DNA from: Cyclobacteriaceae bacterium
GTDB lineage: Bacteria > Bacteroidota > Bacteroidia > Cytophagales > Cyclobacteriaceae
Assembly: GCA_029858965.1 (NCBI GenBank)
Contig: JAOUDZ010000027.1
Span: forward strand, 1-49,111
Reading direction: 5' to 3'
Length of the DNA stretch: 49,111 nucleotides
The stretch's first letter is position 1. Each line of letters begins with the position of its first letter. Below, in pieces: positions 24,728-34,900 of this stretch. The position numbers and the translations under genes are program-made. The notes under the pieces are model-generated. The model had not been told where the DNA came from and ran no database searches. It worked only from the letters and a program-made list of their open reading frames with translations.

Positions 24728-25052
24728 GCTGCATATAAGGAATTGATGAAAGACTTACCACGAAGATGCAAATCGTTCCAAAAATCCTTTGATTATCTAT
24801 ATGCAAGTTAAAACACAGTGGGCTAAAATGAGACTATCAAGACTTTTTTTTATCAACCCAGCCGGGTGTGGAAAAGCCCTTTTTCGTTTGTCCGGGGCTT
24901 TTTATTTACCTTCGCGCATCCGGAAATCACGAACCTAGGGTCCTTCATTCAGAATATACTTTTGTTCCATAAAAGCCTATTTTTAATGACAGATTCTCAG
25001 AATAAGTTTTACATTTTGTCTTTTTATATTTTTTAAACCATCACCAAGATAT
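24728..25052. other. Divergent intergenic region with an internal terminator-like hairpin
   Basis: This 325-base AT-rich region separates two divergent FG-GAP genes and should hold both promoters. I see no gene in it. It contains a strong hairpin at 24872-24902 followed by T, which neither flanking gene requires. A near match to the -7 box (TACATTTTG, one base too long) lies about 40 bases before the downstream gene. Confidence 0.5.
24872..24903 (+). terminator. Intrinsic-terminator-like hairpin inside a divergent promoter region
   Basis: Arms AAAAGCCC (24872-24879) and GGGCTTTT (24895-24902) pair perfectly over 8 bases with a 15-base loop, and five T close the plus-strand side. The minus-strand tail is only four T, so termination of a plus-strand transcript is favoured. 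No known gene ends here. Confidence 0.5.
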
Positions 25053-26579
25053 ATGCGAAGTTCTACGGCTAAATTTCAGACCAAGGGTTCACCTAGAATC
25101 TTAGTCATTTGTCTGTTGATCTTGCTGGCCGGTTGTGGCAAGAAGAATAGCAAATTAGTCTGGAATGAAGACATCTCCTTGATAGGCTCACAGTCATCGC
25201 CCCGCACGGCCGATTTGAATGGGGACGGCATCCTGGACATTGTGATGGGTGCGGGAAAGAATGAATATCAGCATAGTGATCAGGGAATAGTAGCATTTGA
25301 TGGCAAAACAGGGAAGCTTCTTTGGCAGCAAGAATCGCCTGATCAGGTTTTTGGTTCCGCCACTTTCTATGATATTACCGGCGATGGCATACCAGACATC
25401 TTAATCGGCGGGAGGTCCCCGCATTTTAAAGCACTAAACGGTAAAACAGGAGAAGTTTTGTGGGCGTACGATCACACCGCGCATGCGCAAGATTCAATTT
25501 TACAATATGCGCGATTCAATTTTAACAACAGCGTGTTGATACCAGATCAGAATAATGATGGCCTGCAGGATTTACTGGCCCTGAACGGCGGAAACCCAAA
25601 AGCGGATCCGTACGCTACGGAAAACCGATTCCCGGGTGTACTCATGGTATTTGATATTAAAACCGGCAATATCATAGCTGCCGATACGATGCCCGACGGA
25701 AAAGAGTCGTACATGGCGCCACTGTGTTTTGCGCAACCCGGGAGTACCGACTATACCCTCATATTTGGGACGGGTGGGGAGACAATTGATGGTCGTTTGT
25801 ATATGGCCAGACTCTCGGATTTAATGAATCAGGAACTAAGGAACGCAAAAGTTCTGGCCTCGGAAAAAGGACATGGATTTATTGCGCCTCCGGTAGCCGC
25901 GGATATAACCAACGACGGGTTTTTGGATATCGTGGCTATATCGCATGGCAGTTCAGTATTTGCTATTGATGGGAAGGATCAAAAAGTATTGTGGTCACAG
26001 TCGATAAAAAATACAGAGTGCAGCAATAGTTTCGCTGTGGGGTATTTTACAGCTGATGACATTCCGGATTTCTTCACTTTTGTCAGTAAAGGACAGTGGC
26101 CCAATAGCACAGGAACGTTACAGGTGATGATGGACGGTAAAGATGGCCGAATTGCATACATGGATTCGATGGGTTGCACGGGGTTTTCGTCACCTGTTGT
26201 CTATGACATAAATGGTGACGGCAATGATGAGGCAATTATCAGTATTAACGAATTTGACTGTGCCTTGGGGTTCACTGGTAAGGCGCCCATCACCATCGAA
26301 AACAAACTCGTCGCTATCGATTTCATGAAAAGATCCGTGCAGATCATTGACCAAATGCAGGGATTTAAGAACATTTTTTCAACGCCCTGGATTGGAGACC
26401 TGGATGATGATGGTTATCTTGATATTGTTCATTGCCAATATTATCATCGCTCAGATCTGCTGTCATTTTTGGGAATGCGGATCAAGCGTATTGACACACC
26501 CATACGCGTAAGAAATAAACCGGCGTGGGGTGCTTTCAGGGGATCTCGTGGCGATGGATTGTTTCTCCCAGTCCAGTGA
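25053..26579 (+). CDS. FG-GAP / PQQ-like beta-propeller lipoprotein
   Basis: The 508-residue protein starts with a basic N-region and the lipobox LLAGC (Cys28), so it is a lipoprotein. The mature part alternates FG-GAP loops (DLNGDGILD, DITGDGIPD, DITNDGFLD, DINGDGNDE, DLDDDGYLD) with PQQ-like propeller phrases (FDGKTGKLLW, LNGKTGEVLW, IDGKDQKVLW). This is a single propeller of mixed type, similar to polyvinylalcohol-dehydrogenase-like or PQQ-binding-like repeat proteins, but no redox cofactor ligands can be named. Cys28 is followed by GKKNSK with no acidic residues, so it more likely faces the periplasm than the cell surface. It is divergent from the first large FG-GAP gene and precedes the second by 120 bases on the same strand. 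Role in the locus is unknown. Confidence 0.85.
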   Translation: MRSSTAKFQTKGSPRILVICLLILLAGCGKKNSKLVWNEDISLIGSQSSPRTADLNGDGILDIVMGAGKNEYQHSDQGIVAFDGKTGKLLWQQESPDQVFGSATFYDITGDGIPDILIGGRSPHFKALNGKTGEVLWAYDHTAHAQDSILQYARFNFNNSVLIPDQNNDGLQDLLALNGGNPKADPYATENRFPGVLMVFDIKTGNIIAADTMPDGKESYMAPLCFAQPGSTDYTLIFGTGGETIDGRLYMARLSDLMNQELRNAKVLASEKGHGFIAPPVAADITNDGFLDIVAISHGSSVFAIDGKDQKVLWSQSIKNTECSNSFAVGYFTADDIPDFFTFVSKGQWPNSTGTLQVMMDGKDGRIAYMDSMGCTGFSSPVVYDINGDGNDEAIISINEFDCALGFTGKAPITIENKLVAIDFMKRSVQIIDQMQGFKNIFSTPWIGDLDDDGYLDIVHCQYYHRSDLLSFLGMRIKRIDTPIRVRNKPAWGAFRGSRGDGLFLPVQ

Positions 26580-26699
26580 TCCTGCTGACAGGCACGTGCC
26601 GTGAGTCAATAGAATGCCAAACGCACTGGAAACGGAAGACGGTTGACTGTTTTGCGCAAACCTAATAAAGATACAAACATCATTTCAGCAAAAATTCGA

Positions 26700-29600
26700 A
26701 TGAGATTACAACATGCTTTCGCACTGCTTTTTTTTGTCTGGTTACAAAATTGTACCACAAATAATCAGACAAACCAGAAAGGTAAAGGGAATTCAAACCT
26801 TTTTACATTGCTCAACCCCCAGGAAACTGGAATTGATTTTGTAAACACTGTGGTCGATGGAAAAGATTTCAACATCCTTACATACCGAAATTTCTACAAT
26901 GGCGCCGGAGTGGCGATTGGCGATATCAATAATGATTCTCTTCCGGACCTTTATTTTACTTCGAATCAACAAAAGAACAAGCTCTACCTCAACAAAGGAA
27001 ATTTTGTTTTTGAGGACATCACCGAAAAGGCGGGTGTTGGCGGTACGGGCGTGTGGAGCACGGGTGTAACAATGGCCGACGTAAACGGCGATGGATTGTT
27101 AGATATCTACGTCTGCAATTCCGGTGATGTCGATGGCGCCGACCGACAAAATGAATTGTTCATTAACAACGGTGATCTTACATTCTCCGAAAAAGCAAAA
27201 GCATTTAATCTGAACAATGAGGGTTACTCTACCCATGCTGCATTCTTTGACTATGATCTTGATGGCGATCTTGATTGTTATATTCTCAACAATAGTTTTA
27301 AGGATCCAGGCAAGATTGAATTGTATAAAAAAGTCAGAGAAGAGCCGAATGCTGGTGGCGATAAATTGATGCGGAATGATGACGGCACATTCCACGATGT
27401 TACCACCGTGGCAGGAATCTATAGTAGTGATATCGGATTTGGGCTGGGTGTAGCAGTAGGGGATATTAACGATGATCAATTACCCGATATCTACGTCAGT
27501 AATGATTTTTGGGAAAGGGATTATCTCTACATCAATAAAGGTAACGGGAAGTTCTCTGAAGAATTGATTAATCGTATTAACTACTGCTCTGTTTCGAGTA
27601 TGGGAGCCGATATTGCTGATATCAATGGAGACGGAAAGCCGGAAATATTTACCACAGACATGCTACCTGCCGACAACAATCGTTTACAAACAACAATGGC
27701 GTTCGACCCATATCATTTGGAAGATGCCAAGTACCGGGCGAATTTTCACTACCAAATGGTTCAAAATTGCCTCCACCTGAACGATGGTAATGGCAACTTC
27801 CAGGAAATCGCGCTCTTGGCTGGCGTTGCGGCAACGGACTGGAGCTGGGGGGCGCTTATTTTTGATTTTGAAAACGACGGTAAGAAAGACATATTCGTAA
27901 GCAACGGTATCCTGCGGGATATTATGTCAATGGATTTCCGGGAGTTTATTGCCGACCGGGAAAATAGAAATGAGATCAAAGGCGATAAAGATAGTATTGA
28001 TAACAGGGATTTCATTTCATACATGCCTGCTCACCCCTTGAAGAATTATGCCTTTGAAAATTCGGGGAAGCTAACGTTTACGGATCATGCAACTGAACTT
28101 GGGCTCGGGCAGCCATCTTTCAGCAATGGGTCGGCCTACGGCGATTTGGACAACGATGGTGATCTCGATCTGGTCGTGAACAACATAAACTCGCCCAGCT
28201 TTCTTTACAGAAACGAAGCCAGCGGGAACCTGGGAAACCATTTTTTGAAAGTTAGGTTTAAGGGCGCCGCTCAAAATCCGTTCGGCATTGGTGCGCAGGT
28301 AACGATCAAGATGAAAGACGAAATCCAGGTTTTACAAAATTTTAACACGCGTGGTTTTGAAAGCAGTGTAGAACCTCTGGTTCTATTTGGCCTGGGAAAA
28401 GTGGAAATGATAGATACGCTGCGGGTGATCTGGCCAGATCAGAAGGTGGAGACAATGACAAATATTAAAGCAGACCAAACGCTCACGCTGCACCATGCCG
28501 ATGCTGCTGTGGTTGAAGAACACAGGCCAAAAAAACCGGCTCCATATTTTGAAGAGGTAAGCGCACGCGTAATTCCAGGTGGAGCCAGACATTTCGAAAA
28601 CCGAAATAACGACTTCGATCAGGAAGTGCTATTGCATCACATGCTTTCAACAGAAGGGCCGCGACTGGTGACAGGCGATGTCAACGGTGACCGGCTGGAG
28701 GATTTCATATTACTCGGAGCATTAGGTGATCCGGACAAACTGTTTATTCAAAAAGCCGACGGGACTTTCAGTTTTAAGATGAGCCCTGGTTTTGTCAACG
28801 ACAAAGGATTTGAAAGTACGTGTGGAGCGCTATTTGATCACGATGGGGATGGCGATCTTGACTTTATGGTTGGGTCAGGTGGAAATCAACCTGAGGTTGA
28901 TCGAATCAATTATGTTGTGCGATTTTATAAGAATGATGGGCGGGGAAATTTTGTGGCAGATCCAGGCAGCATGCCGCAGGTGATTGGAAATTTCTCAACA
29001 CTCGAAGCGGAAGATTATGATCAGGACGGAGACATTGATGTTTTTCTGGGTGCCAGGGTAGTGCCCGGTAACTATGGATTGCCGCCACAAAGTTATCTGC
29101 TGCTTGACGACAACGGACGTTGGATGAATGTCGCACCCCCTGCGCTGGGCAATGTGGGCATGGTTACGGATGCGACATGGGCTGATGCTGATGCAGATGG
29201 CGATAAGGATCTTGTTGTGGTGGGAGACTGGATGGCGATACATATCTTCAAAAACGATAATGGGATAATCGAAAATGACGTGACCATTCCACAAAGTAAC
29301 GGATGGTGGAACAGGATTCAAGCTGCGGATTTGGACAATGACGGTGATATTGATTTTGTGCTGGGGAACTGGGGATTGAATACAAAATTTAAAGCATCAC
29401 CAGCCAAACCATTAACGATGTTCGTGAACGACTTTGATGATAACGGAAAAAGCGAGTTTATCATTAACTGGTATCCGCCGTTGGATAGCCAGGCTTACCC
29501 TTTTGCGACGAAGACCGAACTTGTTGCGCAATTGCCAGGTTTGCGGAAGTCGATACTGAAATATGAGGATTATGCACCTAAGACGTACGATTCACTTTTT

Positions 29601-30005
29601 TCACCGGAGGTAAGAAAGCGATCGACCGCGTATGAAGCCAATTATTTGGCGAGTGCGATTTTGTGGAATGAGGGGTCAACCTATTCACTGGTGGCATTGC
29701 CAACAGCGGCTCAGCTATCGCCTGTTTTCGGAATTCTTGCCGATGATTTTGACGGCGATGGAAACATGGATATTTGGCTTGGTGGTAACTTCTATGCGAT
29801 GAAACCCCAGGTTGGCCGGCATAATGATAGCAGGGGTGTGTATTTAAGGGGCAATGCAGGAAGAACATTTACGTACGTACCGCAATCTGGTCTCTATGTT
29901 GAGGGTGAGGTGCGGGACGCGGCGATGATCCAATCTAACTATGGTAAGCGCCTGTTTATCGCCAGGAATAATGCGAATGTGTTGGTATTTGAGAAGCGAA
30001 AATAG
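26700..30005 (+). CDS. Large FG-GAP/VCBS repeat lipoprotein with ASPIC/UnbV domain (CRTAC1-like)
   Basis: I set the start at the ATG at 26700, which gives a 1,101-residue protein with hydrophobic core and a Cys at residue 18 (WLQNC) in lipobox position. The lipobox is unusual, with Asn at -1, so lipidation is likely but not certain. The longer TTG frame from 26643 adds 19 polar residues. The architecture copies the protein at 21440-24727: N-terminal propeller with calcium loops (DINNDSLPD, DVNGDGLLD, DYDLDGDLD, DINGDGKPE), ASPIC/UnbV domain in the middle (NTRGFESSV, WPDQK), and a second propeller (DHDGDGDLD, DYDQDGDID, DLDNDGDID, DFDGDGNMD). It probably acts at the outer membrane or surface; no enzyme site is visible. 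It converges with the SusD gene. Confidence 0.9.
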   Translation: MRLQHAFALLFFVWLQNCTTNNQTNQKGKGNSNLFTLLNPQETGIDFVNTVVDGKDFNILTYRNFYNGAGVAIGDINNDSLPDLYFTSNQQKNKLYLNKGNFVFEDITEKAGVGGTGVWSTGVTMADVNGDGLLDIYVCNSGDVDGADRQNELFINNGDLTFSEKAKAFNLNNEGYSTHAAFFDYDLDGDLDCYILNNSFKDPGKIELYKKVREEPNAGGDKLMRNDDGTFHDVTTVAGIYSSDIGFGLGVAVGDINDDQLPDIYVSNDFWERDYLYINKGNGKFSEELINRINYCSVSSMGADIADINGDGKPEIFTTDMLPADNNRLQTTMAFDPYHLEDAKYRANFHYQMVQNCLHLNDGNGNFQEIALLAGVAATDWSWGALIFDFENDGKKDIFVSNGILRDIMSMDFREFIADRENRNEIKGDKDSIDNRDFISYMPAHPLKNYAFENSGKLTFTDHATELGLGQPSFSNGSAYGDLDNDGDLDLVVNNINSPSFLYRNEASGNLGNHFLKVRFKGAAQNPFGIGAQVTIKMKDEIQVLQNFNTRGFESSVEPLVLFGLGKVEMIDTLRVIWPDQKVETMTNIKADQTLTLHHADAAVVEEHRPKKPAPYFEEVSARVIPGGARHFENRNNDFDQEVLLHHMLSTEGPRLVTGDVNGDRLEDFILLGALGDPDKLFIQKADGTFSFKMSPGFVNDKGFESTCGALFDHDGDGDLDFMVGSGGNQPEVDRINYVVRFYKNDGRGNFVADPGSMPQVIGNFSTLEAEDYDQDGDIDVFLGARVVPGNYGLPPQSYLLLDDNGRWMNVAPPALGNVGMVTDATWADADADGDKDLVVVGDWMAIHIFKNDNGIIENDVTIPQSNGWWNRIQAADLDNDGDIDFVLGNWGLNTKFKASPAKPLTMFVNDFDDNGKSEFIINWYPPLDSQAYPFATKTELVAQLPGLRKSILKYEDYAPKTYDSLFSPEVRKRSTAYEANYLASAILWNEGSTYSLVALPTAAQLSPVFGILADDFDGDGNMDIWLGGNFYAMKPQVGRHNDSRGVYLRGNAGRTFTYVPQSGLYVEGEVRDAAMIQSNYGKRLFIARNNANVLVFEKRK

Positions 30006-30316
30006 GAGCGTAAGTGTCGCACAGAACATTTCAAAGAATTGACAAATTGATCATGTCGTGGGTCCCTCTTCACTAGTGCTCACGATATACTAATCTGGTG
30101 ACCAGGCCTGAACGCGATATCGTCGGGTAGTTTGCTCATATGCTGCATGACACACCGCTTTCTAAGTTTTGATTTAAAAGATTTCTCTCAATATGACGTT
30201 TTAGCATTGGGGATGTATAGGACAATAAAGGATGTGCGTCGTAGGCATTAAAAAAAAGCCCTTGAAATATTTCAAGGGCTTTTCGAAAGTGTCGTTATGC
30301 ACGACGTATTATTACA
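30006..30316. other. Convergent intergenic region with bidirectional terminator
   Basis: This 311-base gap lies between two convergent genes. Apart from the strong terminator at 30254-30283 I see no gene, repeat or other signal in it. Confidence 0.6.
30254..30283 (-). terminator. Strong terminator for the SusC/SusD unit, probably bidirectional
   Basis: AAAAGCCCTTGAAA and TTTCAAGGGCTTTT pair perfectly over 14 bases around a TA loop. On the minus strand seven T follow the stem, the classic intrinsic terminator, 34 bases past the SusD stop. On the plus strand the tail is four T, which may also end the FG-GAP transcript from the other side. Confidence 0.85.
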
Positions 30317-31936
30317 TTATTCAGCACCACCAGCCCACCAAACCTTGGTGGTATACTCGTCCGGTTTTGTAGACCCTGCAGAGAAATTCGGATTCCCCGA
30401 AATCTCCAAAGGATGATACCGGAGTCTTTGGGGAATAGTTCCTCCAGTTACATTGCCAGGGTAGTTTGTTGGCACCAGTACTGGGAATCCTGTTCTTCTC
30501 CAGTCGGACCAAGCGTCCCACCAGTTGAAGAACTTATTGACCCACATCTGCTCACCGATCATTTCCAATGCAGGCTTCGTTACGTCATAAGGGTATGTCG
30601 CCAGGTATGTCGCGACAGCGCCATCAGAAACAGTAAGGGAAGCGTCATAAGGGGTATACATCTGCATGGAAGCTTTTACACCGGCATCGTAATGTGCCTT
30701 TGCACCGCTCGCGCCACCGATACCTCTTTCTGCTGCTTCGGCCAGGAGTAGTTCTACCTCGCCATAATTCATCAGCATGTACGGCTCATCATCCTGCAGC
30801 ATTTTGACATTTATTTTTGAATAGGTTGCGTCCTGAACCACCGGACCTCCTTCAAAAATCTCAAGCGTCGTTTGATCCTTGCCATTGGGCATTCCTTTTT
30901 GTGCAAGTGGATCTACGTTGGTCGGCGTCCAATCTGTTGGTGTCCAAAGGCCAATCCCGCCACTGATAATCATAAGGCGTGGATCATCGTCTGCAACTGT
31001 ACCGGGGTCAGATCCTTTGAGGAAATCAATAAGTGTCTTGCTCAGAAAAGTGGGCTGTCCGCCATCGCCAGGATAAAACGCTCTGGAGATACCGTTCTGG
31101 TTGGTCCACTCGCTTGGCCCTATGGCCATTGGTACCCAGACATTGTCATTATTGCTTTCAAATACGCCACCCGCAATAGCTTTAGCTACATAGGTGTTTG
31201 CCGTAGCGGCATCCACATTAGAAATGCGCATGGCCAACCTCAGCATGAGCGAATATCCGAACTTCTTCCACTTCGCTATATCGCCGTCATAGTATAGGTC
31301 AGCTGCTGCAAAGCCATCATCGGGATTGCCTGAGCTCAGCGCGGCACTGGCCTCATCGAGTTCTTTCAACAAATCCAAATAGATACTCTTTTGCGTATCG
31401 TAGTGCGGGAAGAAAAATTCTGCACCACCCCCAGCTGCCTTGATAGCATCAGCGTACGGCATACTTCCATAGTAATCAGTGGCCCGGTGAAACAGAAATG
31501 CCCTCACGATCCGCGCGGCGTTTCGCGTGTTCACTTTGTTGCCTTCGTCATACCCACCAGGACCAGTCTGCCTAAGCACTTCGCCCAGGTTTTTCAGCTC
31601 ATCACCATAGAAAAACTCAAACGGTGCGTTTGAAGTTTCTGGGTTATGGGTGTACTTATCCCCTGGCGCGATACCACCACCTGTTTGTGCCAGATGCTGA
31701 ATGGCATAAGAGCACATGCCGATGTTGGTTCGCCAGTCAATGTAACGGTTATCTCCCGCGGAGCCACCGGAGGCAGCGCCAAGCTGAGCGGCGGTGAACA
31801 GAAAATTAAGGTTGATCTGCGTTACAGCCTGTGGGTTGATATTCAAATTATGCAACTCATCCGTATCGCAGCCTACAACAAGTAGCGCCACGAGGAGCGT
31901 TGATAATAATACTTTATTTATGTACTTCATATTCAT
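30317..31936 (-). CDS. SusD/RagB-family nutrient-binding outer-membrane lipoprotein (SusD-like_2)
   Basis: The 539-residue protein has a lipoprotein signal with VVGC (Cys23) followed by DTDEL, an acidic run that fits a Bacteroidota surface-export signal. The N-terminal NINPQAVTQINLNFLFTAAQ and later features (NTRNAARIVRAFLFHRATDYYG, LLLAEAAERG, NKFFNWWDAWSDWR, ending TTKVWW) are typical of the SusD-like_2 group. These all-alpha TPR-based lipoproteins form a lid on SusC-type porins and bind the ligand, often peptides or glycans, at the cell surface. An alternative start at 31930 (MKYI) is equally plausible. It lies 11 bases downstream of the SusC gene and works with it. Substrate is unknown because no glycoside hydrolase or peptidase is next to it. 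Confidence 0.93.
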   Translation of the reverse strand: MNMKYINKVLLSTLLVALLVVGCDTDELHNLNINPQAVTQINLNFLFTAAQLGAASGGSAGDNRYIDWRTNIGMCSYAIQHLAQTGGGIAPGDKYTHNPETSNAPFEFFYGDELKNLGEVLRQTGPGGYDEGNKVNTRNAARIVRAFLFHRATDYYGSMPYADAIKAAGGGAEFFFPHYDTQKSIYLDLLKELDEASAALSSGNPDDGFAAADLYYDGDIAKWKKFGYSLMLRLAMRISNVDAATANTYVAKAIAGGVFESNNDNVWVPMAIGPSEWTNQNGISRAFYPGDGGQPTFLSKTLIDFLKGSDPGTVADDDPRLMIISGGIGLWTPTDWTPTNVDPLAQKGMPNGKDQTTLEIFEGGPVVQDATYSKINVKMLQDDEPYMLMNYGEVELLLAEAAERGIGGASGAKAHYDAGVKASMQMYTPYDASLTVSDGAVATYLATYPYDVTKPALEMIGEQMWVNKFFNWWDAWSDWRRTGFPVLVPTNYPGNVTGGTIPQRLRYHPLEISGNPNFSAGSTKPDEYTTKVWWAGGAE

Positions 31937-31947
31937 TGTTGTTTTGG

Positions 31948-34900
31948 TTAGAATGTAGCCCTTAGATTAAATCCATAGCTACGCGTTGCTGGCATGCCGA
32001 AATAGTCAAGGCCTTGCGCGTTGCTGCTGGAGTAACCGGCCTCAGGATCAATATTATCAACATTCTTAAATAGAATGGCCAGGTTCCGTCCAACAAATGA
32101 CAAGCTCAACGTTTGGATCGGCGTCTTACTCAACATCGATTTAGGAAATGAATAGCCAAATGTTAGCTGCCTGAGTTTAATGAAGGAGGCATCATACATG
32201 AAGTTCTCCTGGGCTCTGTCGCCCAATTGACTCCAGTAATTCTGCGCTTCACCAGGAGTAAGCGTTTTGGTGAATGGTTCATAGTTACCATCACCATCGG
32301 AATCTGTCACGCCTGTAACCACCAAAGGTGCTTCACCTTCGCGTCCCTGTAGGGTACGCTGTGTGTAACCTGACTGTGTCATGCGAACATTGGTACCAGA
32401 ATAGATATCACCGCCCGACTTGAAGTCAATCAGGAAAGACAAGCTAAACTGTTTGAAAAGGAGTTCGTTGTTCAAACCTCCCGTGAAATCGGCGACACCG
32501 TTTCCAAGTATCTGGTACGTATTGTCCGTCAAGGGCGCGCCATCAGCATCATACACAAGCTGACCATCCGGAGAAGTCATTTGCCTTAAGCCCAAAATCA
32601 TGCCAAAGGGCTGTCCAACCATCTGGTATACAGCAGCTGTCCTGGTTCTGGGTTCTTCCACAAACAAACGATCCTGTCCTTCAATAAGCGATTCCACTTT
32701 GTTATTATTCTTCGCAAAGTTAAGCGACACATTCCACGTCAAGTCACCCTTCACCGGGGTACCTGTCAGCAAGAACTCAATCCCTTTGTTTGTAATTTCC
32801 CCCACGTTAACGGAAGTAAATCCAAAGCCCGATGCGCGAGAAATACCGGCCGCCAATATATCGTCTGTTGTTTTTTGGCTATAGTACGCTATATCAAGAC
32901 CTACCCTGTTTTGAAACAAGCGAACATCCAAGCCGAACTCAATTTCAGTGGACGTGTATGGAATCAAGCCCGGATTAGGCAGGGTTCCATTGTTGCCACC
33001 AGCAGAAGAATAGGTTGCCAATGGCCGGCTCAGGTGAGGATTTCCAAGTGAAAAGGTCGGGTTCGTAGCATATGCACCCACGGAATTGGCATTACCAACC
33101 TGTGCCCACGATGCGCGAACCTTTCCAAAGCTCAACCAAGATGGGAGGCCGCTGAGGGCATCGGTAAATGCAAAAGCAGCGCCAATAGAAGGATAGTCAA
33201 TATTGTTGATCGAAGGATTAAGTACTGAAAACCAGTCTCTCCGCCAGGTGGCCGTTAAGAAAAGGTAATTATTGTATGAGACTTCAGCTGAAGCAAAAAT
33301 CGAATTGATGCCATATTCAGAGAATCCGTAACCAAAATTACGCTGCTGCGCATTGTTGATGGCCGCGAAAAACGGAACATTGAAACCATTTCCGTTGGCG
33401 GCAATAGTTTCACTTGAATTACGCATTCTGTTTCCACCGAAGAAAGCATTGACATTGAACTTTCCAAAGGCCTTGTCAAAGCCGATCATGTATTCCAAGT
33501 TTACTTCCCTGACCCGTCTTTCACCTTCCGACATGGATCCCCCGCGCTGATAGCCTGTTCCTTGTGGCGTGAGGCGCGTGTACCGGGACGTTGACCAATC
33601 CTGACCAATTTTCCCTGATATATATAAGAAATCTGTAATGTCGTAACGAAGCGCTCCTGTGGCAATAATCCTGTCGCGGGTATCTGAATTCTGGAATTGA
33701 TACGCTGACCACCAAGGATTTTGACCCCAGAGGTTGGATGACAGCTGGTATTCTTCACCAGGTGCTTTGCCATCATGAATACTAATGCCGGAAGCAGCCT
33801 GATCTGCAAGACTTGGTACCGCGCCCAACTTATTCGGGTCACCTCTTAAGTCATTAACATTAACATCCCCTGGATAAGTGTAAATGGATTGTATTCCGTT
33901 TCCAGGTGAGTCAGATACGTTGGGTCTGTTCTTGGCCTTTTCACTTGAATACAAAACACTGGTTACCAGTGTCAGTTTCTCGCCAAACTTAGAGTTGGCA
34001 GAAAGTGCAAGGTTAAGTCGGTCATATCCTGAGTTTGGAATCACGCCATCGCTCCGTAAGTCGGCCACAGAAAATCTGAAGTTTTGCTTCTCATTTCCAC
34101 CGGTCAGGGCAATGCTATTTGTCCAAGCAGACCCGGTCTGATAATACCGGTCCCAATTGTCACCTGAGTATTCGTACTTTCTTGTCTTACCATCCCATTG
34201 TACTACACTGGAGCCATCGAATTTTGGACCCCAGCCTTGGGTATACCATCCTGAATTCCATGCATTGTCTATATCTGCAGCAGACGTTGCTTTTGTCGCA
34301 ACCCTGTTTTGTAGTGTTGATCCCACCATACCGCCGGAGCCGTAAGATTTTTGAAAATCAGTAAGGTTATTTACGGATTCAAACACAAGATTAGAGTTGA
34401 ATTCAATACCAATGCCTTTTCTGTTTGTCCCTTTTTTTGTGGTGATTAAGATAACCCCGTTGGCTGCGCGTGATCCATATAGGGCCGCTGAAGATGCACC
34501 TTTCAGTACCGTCATGGTTTCGATGTCGTCAGGGTTTATACTGTTCATACCGTCTCCCTGGTCAGCACCACCCCATACGCCAGACTGTCCAAAGTTGTTA
34601 TTGGTCATCGGTACGCCATCCACAACGTACAGTGGCTGATTCAACGTTCCACCAAGCGACTTGGCACCACGTATTACTACGCGAGACGAACCTGCGGGTC
34701 CAGAAGACACCTTAGAAACGTTTACACCCGCAACTCTACCAGCAAGGGCATTTCCAAGGCTGTTTTCGCGTGCTTGTGTAAAATTGTCGCCGCTAACAGT
34801 TGTAACAGAGGACTGCAGCGCCCGCGTACTGCGCTCAACGCCCAACGCTGTCACGACTACTTCGCTCAATTGTTGCACATCTTCCTGCATTGTACGATCT

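Noticed and set aside
26580-26699. Inverted repeat GGCACGTGCC after the FG-GAP/PQQ-like gene (about 26590-26599)
   Set aside because: A perfect 10-base palindrome, but too short for a hairpin and with no second copy; treated as chance.
33501-33842. 113-codon frame inside the SusC gene
   Set aside because: Same strand but out of frame within a well-conserved SusC barrel; a shadow frame.
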